Assembly (NCBI GenBank): GCA_008692225.1
Contig: VICG01000003.1
Span: 489,501 to 553,500, forward strand
Reading direction: 5' to 3'
From: Monilinia fructicola
Lineage: Eukaryota; Ascomycota; Leotiomycetes; Helotiales; Sclerotiniaceae
Length of the DNA stretch: 64,000 nt
Shown: piece after piece, positions 9,993 through 23,100 of the stretch
How the letters are laid out: each line of letters starts with the position of its first letter
Position numbering within the stretch: position 1 is the first letter of the stretch
Program-made: the position numbers and the translations under genes
The notes under the pieces: model-generated
Seen by the model: only the letters and a program-made list of their open reading frames with translations
Databases searched by the model: none
Told to the model about the DNA's origin: nothing

Positions 9993-12929
9993 TTTCTACA
10001 TTGGACTGGAGGGTAGACCGCAATGAAGTCTAAAGGGGTTTTGGGGGAGGAAAGGACAGAAATGCATTGATGTCATGGAGGAGTCTCAATACAGTTTGGC
10101 TTGAATTCTTGATCTTGATAGAAACAGGTCTGCGTGGTTAACATTGTTTACATATCATATTCCTTATGAGTCGGCAGGTCCGATCTCAATCTTGTCATTT
10201 CATCTCCCCTCACTTGTTCCTTCGGGCGCTCGCGCTCTGTTGTCAAGTAGCTAGGTGCATCCAGGGAGGGGCTAGGATCCTCAGCTCTGGTTTCACAGGA
10301 GCTGAGGATAAATTCAAATCGCAATACATCTTCATAAAATAAAGCCTCAACAGCAAGTCGTCGCGCGCTTAGTAGAGTGAGTATGTCTCTTTTGTCCTCA
10401 GAACTCGGGAGAAGAGAATGGAAACCCTACGAGAAATGTTACATGGTTGGACCATAGCCGCGTGGGTGTATACGTGAATAATTTGTGTGTGTGTGTGAGA
10501 GAGGGAGGGACTGATTTGAGCAATGAGATGATACATTCAGCTCGCTCAACCCAAATTGGCCCCTTGCCCCTCGCCAACGATGAGTTCACCGCATGGAGAC
10601 AACGTGAAGATCTGAATAATAGAGCATTGTATGTAGTCTGGCTAGCTGAAATGCAGGTAGCATCGCATTCTCCGAACGGTTTCAAGCTGGATTCTCCAGA
10701 ATACCTGGCCCGTTCCTTTAGGTTCCTAGTTGTTCAACATCCTGATCTCGACAAGGCAAAACCTCGAAGATATTGACAGGGGGTATTGGGAAGGTGTTTG
10801 GGCAGGGGGATACCGAGTAAATGCAACAGACAGACAGGATGTTTGTTCTTGTCGTCTTCGGATATCGAACAATTCTGTTTCGGAAACTTGGCTGAGACGA
10901 GTACTTACAGATCAGTAAGGCGGTGTGTTTGTTTCGACTTTGTTACGTCAGTAGAGAGGCGGCGTCTAAAGTGTTTTATCTCTTTTGATCTTAGAACACG
11001 TCAACTTCTTTGATGATATCAGTCACGAGCCAAACTTATGATGACTTGGGATACAGGACAGTGCATCTGAAGCAGCATAGGCTAACTTGTCTGCTGTGAA
11101 CATTGGTATACTCTCCGCCCTACTGCCATTGAATCTGTTTTATGCTCTGTAGCACTCCTGATGATACATCACATCTAGGCAAATCCCATTGACTTGAATA
11201 CTCCCTCAGAGATTCGCAACGATTTCTATGTCATATTGCGTTTGATTGGATCATCATGGTTATCAATGTCTATGATGCTAGTTTCTCGATCCAAGGTAAC
11301 TATAGCTTTAAAATGTTCATGACATTCTTGGTTAATAACAAATTGGTGCCGAGATTGACAAAATCCTCACCAGCACGTTTAGACTCAATGCTTCATTTTT
11401 ATTACGGATTGCGCAGACCGACGAGTGGTGGGACAATGAATGTGAGATGGATGAATTGCGTGGTAAGCCTGTGGCGAAAGTCGTGAGCTCTATGATGCAG
11501 TGACCGAAATGGACGAGGTGTTTGACGCGTGTCAAAATCGACATTGAGCTCGAGCAGAACCACTGGCTTGAGGTATATGCAGGAGAACGGGCTTTCAAAC
11601 AGCAGCAATTAAGTAGCTTAGCCACGTTCTTCAGCAAAAACTTCTCAAGTCTGGCCAGGTCAAATTTGGACTTGCTGAACATCAATCAGCCTTCACAGCG
11701 GCGATTCTTTGTCGACGAACATGTAGTCATTGTTGCTTTTTTTCTTTCGGCGGCATACCTGATATCGAACTCCTAGAGGCAGGTAATATGTGCATGGATA
11801 GAAAGATAGAAGTTGAGCCATCGATATCATGGGATTAGAAAGCATGTTTGGAAGTATACGTCTTGCTGAGCAGTGTCGTAACTTTGAGACCGCAATTGCT
11901 CGTCATGCGCATATATCTGGCAACATCTTCACCAAGCTAAGTAAGTGATCGTTCTGTCTCTGGCTGCGAAACATATGGGAGCAAATACAGCAACAGTTTC
12001 CGACGAGACATGAGAGTGTGACTTGGTGGCACGGGAAGGGCATCTATGCCTCAGTCGAGATAAAACAAGACGGGAGAGAATAAGAAGTAGGGTACTCAAA
12101 AGACTTATACATCACGGGATTGTTTGGGATGCATAGATGATGCGTTGCCTCATAGATCCAGATTACTCGCGAGTAGATTGATGCAGGATGATTTCATATC
12201 CAGATGAATAGGAATTCTCTCCCGAAGCCGACAACAGTACATAGGCCGTTATATAGATGGCTTCTTCATGATCAACTAGTCAAACAAATACCAGAAATCA
12301 CAACATCAACAAGACACGAGCAATAATTAAAACTCAAATCCGCACCCAAAGACTATATGGAATTTGTGGCCATTTATAAAATGAATCATCCGTAATCAAG
12401 GAGAAGTGAGATGATGCCATTCAATCCCATCATCGAACGCATAGAATACGTAGGTATAAGTACGTAGTATGTAGCAGCCGGCGGTAAGTTGCGTATTCAT
12501 AAAGCTTCCTTGTAAGGAAAGATTTCATTTGCATCCATTCCAGCGCCCAAAAGTTGTTCCTCTAGAACACAAGATAGAGGAGGACTCGATTGATTGTGAA
12601 TTGCTTCACACAAGTACACCCACAATAAAAGTGTTCATTACAATTTAATGAGGAAAAGAAGAAGAAAAAGTTTAGAAAATTTGGCGAAGTGATGAATTAT
12701 ATAGCGTCGAAGATTTGTCAGCACTGGCTGGCCAATCATGATAACGGGGAACGGGATTAGTAAATTCCATGAGACGCTAAGAAGTTACATCCGAACGACG
12801 AGAGCTTCAAATGATTTGGGGTGTCGGTACGTTGAGATTATAATTCAATTGAAGGGTTTCCCCTCACCACCTTTGTACTGCGGAGTTGATTTCTTTCTTA
12901 CTTTTCATACCCAGACTCTCTAGAACACG
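9993..12929. other. Long intergenic stretch with possible eroded gene
   Basis: No intact gene is supported. Between about 10540 and 11780 on the plus strand there are protein-like pieces in different frames: an 80-residue piece around 10530-10770 (...NRALYVVWLAEMQ...), one near 11346-11500 (AQTDEWWDNECEMDELRGK) and one near 11528-11700 (VKIDIELEQNHWLEVYAGER). Stops and frame changes separate them and I could not join them by convincing introns. They may be a decayed gene or a multi-exon gene with indels. 11780-12929 shows nothing further apart from the promoter of NUO78. Confidence 0.3.
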
Positions 12930-15471
12930 ATGCTGAGGTCAACATTATCGAGATCCGCTTTACGAAGCAGCAGGCAGAGCTTCTGTGCTGCAAGAGCATT
13001 CGCAACTACGAATAGAAGACAAGCAGAGGTTACTCTTACTGTTGGTAAGGCGCATTGGGCCTGCGGAGTATGTTATAGGATATTTGGCTAATGCTTCCAC
13101 CAGATGGCAAACAGGTTTCTATAGAAGGTACGCGGAAAAGGTTAGACTTGGAAGAGAAAAGTTGTTGACACGCCGCAGCTGGCTCTGCTTTAATCCAAGC
13201 ATGTGAGAAGGCGGGAGCTGTAATTCCAAGGCAAGTGATCAATTGATGACAGTTATTACATGGATTTCCGCTAACTCTTTCATAGATATTGTTATCATGA
13301 GTAAGTCGACAAGTTGCGCATATTCCAAACGAACCCCACTGATCCGAATCCTCTACGTCAGAAAACTTATGATCGCTGGAAATTGTCGTATGTGTCTAGT
13401 TGAAGTCGAGAAAGCACCAAAACCAGTTGCATCATGTGCATGGCCTGTACAGCCAGGTATGGTCGTCAAGACCAACTCACCCCTCACACACAAAGCCAGA
13501 GAAGGAGTTATGGAATTTTTATTGGCCAACCACCCGCTAGATTGTCCTATTTGCGATCAAGGAGGAGAGTGTGATTTGCAAGATCAATCTATGAGATATG
13601 GAGCCGATCGTGGTCGATTCCACGAAATTGGTGGCAAGCGTGCCACCGAGGATAAAAATATTGGACCCCTCATTAAGACCTCGATGAACAGATGTATTCA
13701 ATGCACAAGATGTATTCGATTCGCAAACGATGTTGCTGGTGCACCAGAGCTTGGATCTACTGGACGAGGAAACGATTTGCAAATTGGTACCTACCTTGAG
13801 AAGAACCTGGATACCGAAATGTCTGGAAATATTATAGATTTGTGCCCTGTTGGAGCTCTCACATCAAAACCATACGCTTTCAGAGCGAGACCTTGGGAAT
13901 TGAAGCACACCGAATCTATTGATGTATTAGATGGTTTAGGATCGAATATTCGAGTCGACTCCAGAGGCCTCGAGGTTATGCGAATTCTCCCTAGATTAAA
14001 TGACGATGTTAATGAGGAATGGATCAACGACAAGACACGATTTGCTTGTGATGGATTGAAGACTCAGAGACTTACTACTCCATTGATTAAGAAGGATGGC
14101 AAATTCCTTCCAGCCAGTTGGGAGCAAGCTTTGGTTGAGATTGGTGCCGCATACAAAGATTTCGCACCCAAGGGCAATGAATTCAAGGCTATTGCTGGAG
14201 AACTGATCGAGACTGAATCTCTGGTTGCTATGAAAGACTTGGCCAACAAGCTCGGCTCGGATAACTTGGCTCTTGATCAACCTTCTGGGAATGCCCCTCT
14301 TCCCCACGGAATCGATGTTCGCTCTAACTATTTGTTCAACTCCAAGATTTGGGGGGTAGAAGAAGCTGATGCTATTTTGATTGTTGGAAGCAACACCCGG
14401 CATGAAGCTGCTGGTCTTAATGCTCGTATCCGCAAACAATGGTTGCGTTCTGATCTTGAGATTGGCGTCGTTGGTGAAACATGGGAATCTACTTTCGAAT
14501 TCGAGCACCTCGGTACTGATGCAGCTGCCTTAAAGGATGCCCTTGCTGGACCTTTTGGTAAGAAGCTTGCAGAGGCTAAGAGACCAATGATTATTGTTGG
14601 CTCAGGTGTCACTGATCATGCTGATGCCAAGGCTATCTACGAAACTGTCGGTACCTTCGTTGAGAAGCACGCCTCAAACTTCTTGACTGAGGAGTGGAAT
14701 GGATACAATGTTCTTCAACGTGCTGCCTCAAGAGCTGGTGCTTTTGAAGTTGGCTTCACTACACCTTCCCAAGAAGTTGCTGAGACAAAGCCTAAATTTG
14801 TTTGGTTGCTCGGTGCCGATGAATTTAATGCTGCTGATATCCCCAAGGATGCTTTCGTTGTCTACCAAGGTCACCACGGTGACCGTGGAGCTCAAATCGC
14901 CGACGTCGTTCTTCCAGGCGCCGCATATACCGAAAAGGCGGGAACCTACATCAACACCGAGGGACGTGTACAAATGACCCGTGCGGCCACTTCATTGCCA
15001 GGTGCCGCCAGAACTGACTGGAAGATTATCCGTGCTATCAGTGAGTTCTTAGGAGCTCCATTACCATATGACGATGTTGCAGCTCTCCGTGACCGTATGG
15101 TCGAAATCAGTCCTTCATTGGCAAGCTACGATGTTGTTGAACCAGTTGCATTGAAACAATTGAGCAAGGTCCAATTAGTAGACCAGAACAAGGGTAGCAA
15201 GCCAACTGGTGCGCCATTGAAGAAGGTTGTCGACAACTTTTACTTTACAGATGTTATTTCAAGAAGGTTAGTTTATTTACATCTTATAGTCCCTCATCTC
15301 CTCCCCTTCCATTTCCCTCTTCATTTGTATATGATATCTAACTCAAAACACAGTTCGCCAACAATGGCCAGATGTTCAGCAGCAAAGGAGACAGGTAACC
15401 CCGAAACTAATTTCCTGGCTCCGGGCTACTCAAGCGAAAATCCACGTGGACGTGTGGCCTATGGGCCATAA
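12930..15471 (+). CDS. nuo78: NADH:ubiquinone oxidoreductase 78 kDa subunit, mitochondrial (NDUFS1/NuoG-like)
   Basis: Largest subunit of the complex I peripheral arm, carrying iron-sulfur clusters on the electron path from NADH to ubiquinone. Six exons: 12930-13044, 13104-13127, 13179-13230, 13286-13300, 13362-15266, 15354-15471; 742 aa. Residues 1-35 are Arg/Ser-rich without acids, a mitochondrial presequence. The [2Fe-2S] ligands are Cys66, Cys77, Cys80, Cys94. The His/Cys and 4Fe-4S motifs follow (CPICDQGGECDLQDQ, RCIQCTRCIRF, CPVGALTSKPYAF), then the molybdopterin-oxidoreductase-like domain. The third intron (13231-13285) begins with GC rather than GT (AG|GCAAGT) and exon 4 is only 15 nt, encoding YCYH with split flanking codons. 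No frameshift. The start is fixed by the presequence; the long frame's apparent N-terminus from 13243 is intron sequence. Confidence 0.97.
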
Positions 15472-15989
15472 TCTTGATGATTTTGTATTTGAGGAATGAT
15501 GGGGATGGTCCTGGTTTTCTTGCTTGCGAAGACGGTGTTTGTGTATATATGGGTAGTAGGCAGTCATATGAAAAAATGGCATTTTTGAAAGAAATTTGGT
15601 TTTCTTGAAATCTAGGTGATGTGCGGAAAAAAAACATGACTTAAATTCCTTCGCGACGCAGTTTGTTGAGGCCAAAGACACAAATTCTAAGCGTTTTACA
15701 AATACTGTACAAAATCGCCGGAGATAATATTTGAACCCCATTGCTCACCTTGTCCTGCTACGGGAGTGAGGTCCCCTTCTCCATCCAACGCCAAACCATG
15801 CTCATCATCTGATGTTTTTGTCTGCTGCTTCACTCAAAAAAGAGTCACTTGTCTGGTAGACATTCTTTCCTACTTCCTTCCGTGTCCTCTCCCTCCGAGA
15901 GGACTCTCATCCATCCACCGGCCGCTCTTCCTTCCAGGTCTGTATCTCTGCTTTAGTAGCTCTAAAGTTTTGAAAGCCTCCTCACAAAT
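15472..15989. other. Convergent 3' flanks of NUO78 and ERD2
   Basis: 518 nt between two converging genes. I see no gene or strong terminator structure; it should contain both polyadenylation sites. Confidence 0.5.
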
Positions 15990-16765
15990 TTAAACGGGCA
16001 AAGTAAATCTCTTTCCCTTCATAACCTTGGTATAATAGATCCAGAAGAAGTCCGAGTAAAGAATCGTTTGAATCACGCCTGCAAATACTGCAATTCCGTC
16101 CCAGTGGCTCTCTCGGAAATATCTCCACAACCAATTGGGGATATAGAGCGCACGATAACTTCCCAGAGCAAAGAGGTAATTCGCAGTAATTGTCTCAGCC
16201 TCGCCTGTTCGCTGCAATAAAAAGAGCTGTGGGAGGATCGCTACTGACTCCAGCCAAATGCTAAATGCCCAGAGAATTTCTGCGGGTGTGTAGGCGTAAG
16301 GGTAGATGAAGGCCAGGACGAGCGAGCCTCCGAGGAGATATTGAACGCGGAATGTATCAAGATTGGGATCATGGGTCGGTTTGAAGGATGTAGTCATGAG
16401 GTAGATGGTGTAGCCGGAGGAGGCGAGGAAGAGTAGTTTGAAGGTTGTGTTGTAGAGGGAGTCGGTGAAGGTCCAGAAGAGGTCGAGGTATCGGGTCACG
16501 TAGACGAGGAGATACAGGGCTTGCGACTTAAAGGATATGCCGGCGCAGGACTAGGATGCGGGTATTAGCTGGATGGATGGGGGATGGGAGGGGAGGGGAG
16601 GGGAAAGGGGAGCCATACGTTTGTTTGATGCATTTTGTGGAGAAGGATGAGAATTGAGAGGAGATGGGAGAAATCCCCTAACAGCTCAACTTATCAGTTC
16701 ATGACTCGATGATGTGCGAACTATAGCTTTCGGGAATACATACCCAAGATTCGAAAAAGATTCAT
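15990..16765 (-). CDS. ERD2: ER lumen protein-retaining receptor (KDEL/HDEL receptor)
   Basis: Returns HDEL/KDEL-tagged ER proteins from the Golgi by binding their C-terminal signal. Three exons on the minus strand: 16765-16744, 16677-16619, 16550-15990; 213 aa, the usual family length. The N-terminus MNLFRILGDFSHLLSILILL and HKMHQTNSCAGISFKSQ, then YLLVYVTRYLDLF, are family hallmarks, as are the later PHDPNLDTFRV-like segment (here THDPNLDTFRVQYLL), WLESVAILPQLFLLQRTGEAE, and FALGSYRALYIPNW. Seven hydrophobic segments are visible. It ends in KGKRFTLPV, a lysine-bearing cytosolic tail. It faces away from the WLM gene, sharing a 600-nt divergent promoter region. Confidence 0.97.
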
Positions 16766-17365
16766 GATGTGTAAGTCAAGGGAGTCTCCCTACACATGAG
16801 CAATCGCAAACACTTCCTTTCAAAGACTCAAACAAAAAGGATGCAAATGTAAATGAAAATGAAAGGGAGATAATTGATATCAATTGCCCAATTGTTCTGA
16901 CAGTGAAATGTGCCAGAGGTATGTAGTTGGAGTTGACTTGGGATTGAGGACACGCAACTATGAAGCTTATTAGCTAAGGTGCTTTAATCGCGACTCAGAT
17001 TTAGCCTTGTAGAAAAGGTACTGATGTATTCGCAGGGATGATGAGTTTAAGTGTTGGCGGCGGCGGGATCGGGGAAGCTTGGCTGGTGGATTATGTAATC
17101 CCGACGTTGATCTGCTCGGTTGAACCATTCATCTCTTGTGGCGAAGATGTCCATGAAAGTATGAAATGAAAATGATGATTACGAAGCGGTCTTTTGCCTA
17201 GAAACTTCTACTTTTAATTCTTCAATATGTACATTATTTAACAAATTCAATACTGGATCTTATACTGCTACTGACGAGTATATCACATTCTCTCATTTAT
17301 CTGCATCTGCGTTGTGAAACTTCAAACAATACAAAAATAGTGCCGGAACTAGTTCTACCAAGATC
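16766..17365. promoter_or_regulatory. Divergent promoter region, ERD2 / WLM protease
   Basis: 600 nt between two opposite start codons. No ORF of note. Both promoters must lie here; I cannot name specific sites. Confidence 0.4.
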
Positions 17366-18419
17366 ATGAATACCAGTAACGACGACATGTCTACTAACCG
17401 TCAAGATCTAGTCACCATATCCATCACTCATCATGGCAAACCTCATCTCTTTTCTCTCCCTTCTATGGCTACAATCTCAGATCTCTCGGATTCCATTTCA
17501 ACCACTCTTTCAATCCCCCCTTCAAACCAAAAGCTTATGGTCTCCAAACTCGGTCTCTTGAAGCAGCCTTTCAAAGACCCCTCTCTTTCAGTGAAATCCC
17601 TCGCTGACAAGAAGATAACACTCATGGGTAGCACTGTCGCAGAAGCATCTTCTGTCGCCGCAGGCGCCCTGGCAGCATCCCGTACTGTTAACGGACCCGG
17701 ACTAAGCGCTAAGCAAAAGGTTTCGGCATATAAAACGAGGGACTGGAAGAAAGAACAAGAGGAAGCACGATATACATTTCAAACCCTCCGACCTCTTCCC
17801 TACCTCCCCAATCCCTCAAAATCTCTCCAATTCCTCCAACGACTCAAAGATGATGCAGGCATCAAAGCTGCGATGCGCAAACACAAATTCACTGTACCTC
17901 TTCTTACCGAAATGAACCCCGTGGAACATACCACCTCCAATCATGAAGGCACGTCTCGCACCTTGGGACTCAATAGAAATCAGGGGGAGGTAATAGAGTT
18001 GAGGTTGAGAAACCGATGCATATGATGGTTATAGGGATTATAAGACTATTCGGAAGACATTGTGCCATGAATTGGCGCATAACGTATGGGGACCGCATGA
18101 TAGAAATTTCTGGAATTTATGCAAGGAGATAGAGAAGGAAGTTGAGGGAAATGATTGGAGGAGTGGTGGGCATGCGATTGGTGAAGGAGAAGAGTATTAT
18201 GGCGGGGAGGAAGTGGATGATCATGGGGGATGGAACGGCGGCGAGTTTGTCCTTGGGGTAGGAAGTTCCGGTGGCGCGGAAAGTACGGGCTTGGGCTCAG
18301 GCTCAGGGCAGGGCATGAGTAGGAGGGAGATATTAGCAAAGGCGGCTGAGGAGAGGATGAGGAAGGTTAGCAAACAGCAGGAAGGTGGGAGTGGTAATGC
18401 CGATGGAGGGGCTGCTTGA
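17366..18419 (+). CDS. WLM-domain metalloprotease with N-terminal ubiquitin-like domain (Wss1-like), frameshifted
   Basis: Wss1/SPRTN-type proteases cut DNA-protein crosslinks and sumoylated proteins. Residues about 14-90 form a ubiquitin-like fold (VTISITHHGKPHLFSLP ... KLGLLKQPF). The second half is a WLM domain with the zinc site HELAHNVWGPHD (HExxH then HD, residues 234-245 after correction). The frame breaks at an AAA run, 18010-18012: with one A fewer, LRLR continues as TDAYDGYRDYKTIRKTLCHELAH; as written it stops at 18025. Corrected length is 350 aa, without introns. The tail is Gly/Ser/Glu-rich. Either a consensus error or a true mutation; the first is likelier given similar breaks in other genes here. 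Confidence 0.85.
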
Positions 18420-20165
18420 TAGAAGTTGCTGTCCTGGAGATATGGGCATGACTTTAGCGATGGCGTTTCTGATAGTTGGATTTCAGCTTATGAGCAGTTC
18501 TCAGGGCATATCGGTTCAAGCGACACATTCAAGGATTGGTATTGATTCAGCCAATCAGTAGACTAATTTATAAAATTTTGATATTTTGCGTTATATGGGT
18601 CAACGAAATCAGACCTTGGACTTTTTGACATATTTTATTATTTTTTTAGATGCATTACGTGCCAAGGTATCTGCAACCATGCTATGATCTAGTTTTTGGT
18701 CTTAGAAGCGACCCAGTGCTGGAGGTGGACTGTCGGCTCGACGCTCGTAGATCCAGACACCGTACTATAATACCAATACTTGTAGGCTGCGACGATTTCA
18801 GTACTTTGATTGTATATAATGCCTAACCAACGAAGTCGCTATTGCTGGCAGCCTCGAACTTGTAAAGCCATTGATGATAAGTAGTGCTTACTCTTCTGTT
18901 CTGGCGAATTACTTCAAACGACATGTAGTGACAGTGCTGCGGGTGCGGTGGGATATACTTACTTTTCAATACCTCAGACGAGTCATATGATTTCTAGAGT
19001 AACTATGATGCTACTGCTGTAGTAGTTGCCTCAAAATTGAGAATTTGTCGAGGATGAAGTATCTTATTCTTGTCCCCATGATTGTTGTTGCACTTTCTCT
19101 CGGGCGATGAATCATTGCAGAGGGTTATTTGAGCTTGTAGATGAATTATTCTGTCTAAGTATGCTGGTATCTCTTTAATTACGTTGAAGAGGGGGAACTT
19201 TTCGACTATCTTGAAGTTTGATAGACATTAAAGGATTTGTGAGGAGTAGTGGAAATGAGAGAGAAACTGAGGTATCTCGAGATTTCTGGAGAAAGATTGA
19301 ATGTTCCAGTATATTCCAACTTGAGGGTGGCAGCTTGTTTGACTTTGGCGTGTATCTCAAATAGCTTTCACTCAGACTAATGACTGGAGTTTTCATCAAG
19401 CACTGAGATTTATATTCAGATGAGTCTGAAATGACTATTGTTTCTTTAGTGATGATAATTTGGGTGTTGAAATAGGTACATGAATCTGCTACTTGCAGCT
19501 TGAACACAGAATCTACCTTTTAGACTATAAAAACTCAGACTCACTGAGGCTATGATGAAGTCTGTTAAAGACAACAGAAGAGACTATGTCAAATCATGCT
19601 ATATTTGCCTTCTCCAATCTATGGATTATCAACTTTTAAGCTTGTTGCCACGTATTTTCTCAGGACATGCTTTGATCAAGTACGACCTTTTTGTAAGTCT
19701 AGCTTTTGTTCTATGTTAAGGAGCTCAAAACAAATAGGCGAAGTTGAAGTGAAGCTTTAAAGGGGGCAAATGATTGGCCACAAAAACACTTAAATTTCTA
19801 AATTCACTTTCCTGAATTAATTAATGAAAGGCTGATAAACATTACACAGCCGAGGCACTAGAAAGACTTTTCAATCTCATATTGATTGGTACTGGTGTAT
19901 CTTATCTTTTTCGGTGAAGTGACAGTGCTGTACTGAAAATATAATATCGGGAGAATAAACAAAAGTTTGAGCAGACACAACAACTACAAAGAATATTTGC
20001 CAACCCACCACAACTCTTCAGTACTTTGGATTTATTTTCTTCGAGCTCCAGACACAATCAATAATTACTTGCTTTGCAAAACAATCAATACATCAAGGCA
20101 AATACTTTCGGCTGACGAAAAATCTTCTACCTTGATCTGTCGATCTGTCGGATAAATCATACAAG
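18420..20165. other. Intergenic, AT-rich
   Basis: 1.7 kb without a recognisable gene. A minus-strand frame at 19175-19507 (110 codons) has no convincing composition. The right part holds the promoter and 5' UTR of the next gene. Confidence 0.45.
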
Positions 20166-23100
20166 ATGGACTTCAGCACTGGCCTAGGTCTATCATTTGG
20201 TGAAAATGATCAAGAAGAAGAATTCAACAATGGGGGAGTGGGACAGTCCTCTGATAATAATGATCAGGATGAACAGATGGAAGACAATGGAGAGCCTTTA
20301 GGAGATCCAATGTCTTTCGAATCTCAACTTGAAGATCCAGACTCTACTCCCAGAGCAAGTTCTTCCAACCAATTCACCTCCAACAATCCAACATCATTTG
20401 GTGCACCAGTTCAATCCTTCAGTCAACCTTACAGACAAGCTCAACCAGGTGCGCCATTTAGTCTGTCGGCAAATGATGAAGAATTTCAACCGCAGATGAC
20501 TGCAAATTTTGGATCTCGGCCAAATCCATTCTATTCACAGACCTCTAGTGGGCAGAGCTATACAACTGATTTTGCTAGAGGTGTTCAAGGCCTTCAATCT
20601 GGTAGGGATTCTCAATTCAATGGACATGGTCATCCTCAGACTGGCTTCCAGAATACGTCTCAACCTGATTCAGATAACCACAATGCCTTTGGGAACTCTG
20701 GTATGCATTCTGGGAAGCATTTCAACACCAATAAGCAAAACCATATGTCTGTTCAGGCTATGCAGCAATCAAACATCACAGGAGAGTCCCAGAACTTGAA
20801 CGCTTTTCACATGACTGGCTATTCCTCATCAAACAATAATCAGACTTTTGGTGTTCAACAAATGAACCCACATGAGTTTAATCAACAGACTCCACGAATG
20901 AACCCTAGCTTTCACCCTCGTCCTGGTTCTTCAATGAACAGCCAGTTTCAGCGTATGTCCAACACAACACATCAGATGCATGGAAATCAGTTTGGGAACC
21001 AGGAGTTTGATTCATCTTTTACACCACAAGGAGAGATGAATCAAATGCATCATAGCTCCCAAATGCCGGCCAATTCCAACATCAAGAATGAACATGATCG
21101 ATCGGGGTTCCCATTCCAATCAACCAAGTCAAAGCAAGGTCACTCAAAGGTGAACAACGCCAACATTTTACCTAAGCCAGCACATAATCCGAATCCTTCT
21201 ATTAGTCAACAAAATGCTATCCAGAAACAAATGAACATGAACAACTGGATCAATCGGAAGATGTTGGAGATGGGATTGAACCCAAGAAACCCTCTTGAGG
21301 TGCGAACCTTCAAGGAACGTTGCATGCTGCAGAAAGCAGAGATAGATCGCAGAAAGGCCGAGGCTGAGCGGGCCAGATCCTCTTCCACTGCTGGACCTTC
21401 TCGAGTATCTTCAAGCTCTACTGTGGCTCATCACCCTATGGATAGGAACGAGGGTACGCAACAGGGAATGGGACAGGGACAGCATTGGCCTAACCAATTC
21501 GGTCAAGGCTATCCGCTCCACCCATTCCACCCTCAAGGAAACGCCACATCGGGCCCCCAGATGAACCCTGGTCCTTCTCAACCTGCATTCCCACCCGTGC
21601 CAGCTCACCTTGTCCTTGGCTCCAACAACAATCCCCGCGAGCCGGTGTTTGGTCAGGACTTCAGAGACTACACCCAGCTCAACATGAATGCCCCCATGCC
21701 GGCCGATCCGAGACCTTACGTCCCCCCGGCTCCGCGCAACTCATCTCTGCCAATCCCAATTTGACAGATCAGCAATTGAGACAGCAGCTTCGTCCTCCCA
21801 CTCTCCAGCAGAATGACGGGGGTCGCGCTCAGCAAGGTCACCAGTTCAATCATCCTCAGCCTCTTCACCCTGGTGGAAGTGCGCAGGTCAACCAATTTGG
21901 CCCCCCGCAACAGTTCCATCACCATGGTCTTCCTCCTGAGTACATCCCCCCTCCTGGTCATCACCCCAATAATCTTGCTGACAATGGTGTCCCATCAGCC
22001 GATCCAATTGAAGAGGATGAGGACGAACAACAGCAAGAGGAGGTATCAGAACCTGAACTACAGCAGGTCGCAGAAGAAGAAGAAGAAGAAGAAGAAGAGG
22101 AAGGAGAGGAATCAGAAGAGGAATCAGAAGAGGAAGAGGAAGCAGAAGAGGCAGAGGCAGAGGCAGAGGAAGAAGTCGACTCGGACGGTTTCTCCATTCA
22201 TTCCGACCAAATCGGCTCTCCACTCCCCAACGTCTATCCGATCCCACGCCCCGTCGGCATCCCCCCGTCTCCCATCCCGCGATTTCCCAGCAACGAGGTG
22301 AATCCCAACAATGCGCTGAATCGGCCGCCACCGGTTATCGGGAGCGGGTACAAGGTTTGGAGCATCGCGCCCAACGCCTTCAATGCGAAGGGGAACATCA
22401 CGGATTGGAATAAGGCAAGGAGACGAAAGGTGAACGATGCGGATGACTGCACTTGTGGGGGAAAGATTCATAGGAATGGTAAGGGCTATTACGTGGGCGC
22501 GGATCAGATGGAGATCTGGTGTAATGGGGGTCATGTAGATGATGGGGGCGAGAAGAGTGGAGATAACGGAAATGGAGAATCTAGTGGGCAGGGAAGTGGG
22601 AGTGGTGGGGGAGGAGGAGGGGGAGGTGGGGATGGGGATGGAGGTGGAGGTGGGGATGAAGATACAGATGGGGATGCAGATGGAGAGGAGAGTGAGGAAG
22701 AGGAAGACGAAGCGTTAAAAGGGGTGCCAGCATGGGTCAAGCAGGTTTTGACACATGGACCGAGGATTGATCAGAATGAAGTGAGGAGGGAGGAGGAAGC
22801 TTATCGGACAATGATGGCAGAGAAGGTCAAAAACATCCTCGCCAGAAAAGCTGCAATTGAAAGAGGGGAAGAGTTTCCAGAGGCGACTTTAGAAGATATT
22901 ATGCAGGGGATTCTAAGGGAGAATGATTTTGCAGAGGGGCAGGAGGAGTTCGATCTTAGTACCTTTTTCGATACCGACGAGGCTTCTGCCGCCAATGCCG
23001 AACATCAACCAGAGCTCGAGGCACAGGGCAAGGGCAAACGCAAAGCGAGCGCTCTTGATTCCGATTCCGACAACTCAGAGGTCGGATCACCGGTCAAAAA

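Noticed and set aside
13243..13361. N-terminus of the long frame in NUO78
   Set aside because: It is intron sequence read in frame; the spliced model restores the presequence and the cluster cysteines.
15267..15353. Reading straight through the last NUO78 intron
   Set aside because: The 87-nt stretch is a multiple of three without stops but has GT-AG ends and inserts an unlikely hydrophobic segment (LVYLHLIVPHLLPFH) into the conserved C-terminus.
18000..18060. Programmed frameshift in the WLM gene
   Set aside because: No slippery heptamer or evident downstream structure, and many other genes here show similar homopolymer breaks.
21600..21800. An intron joining the two frames of the F-box-like gene
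   Set aside because: No donor/acceptor pair gives the right phase; a missing C in the C6 run keeps all residues natural.
21888..22331. Pro/Leu-rich minus-strand ORFs and a Ser-rich one
   Set aside because: They are antisense readings of the poly-Glu and Gly-rich blocks.
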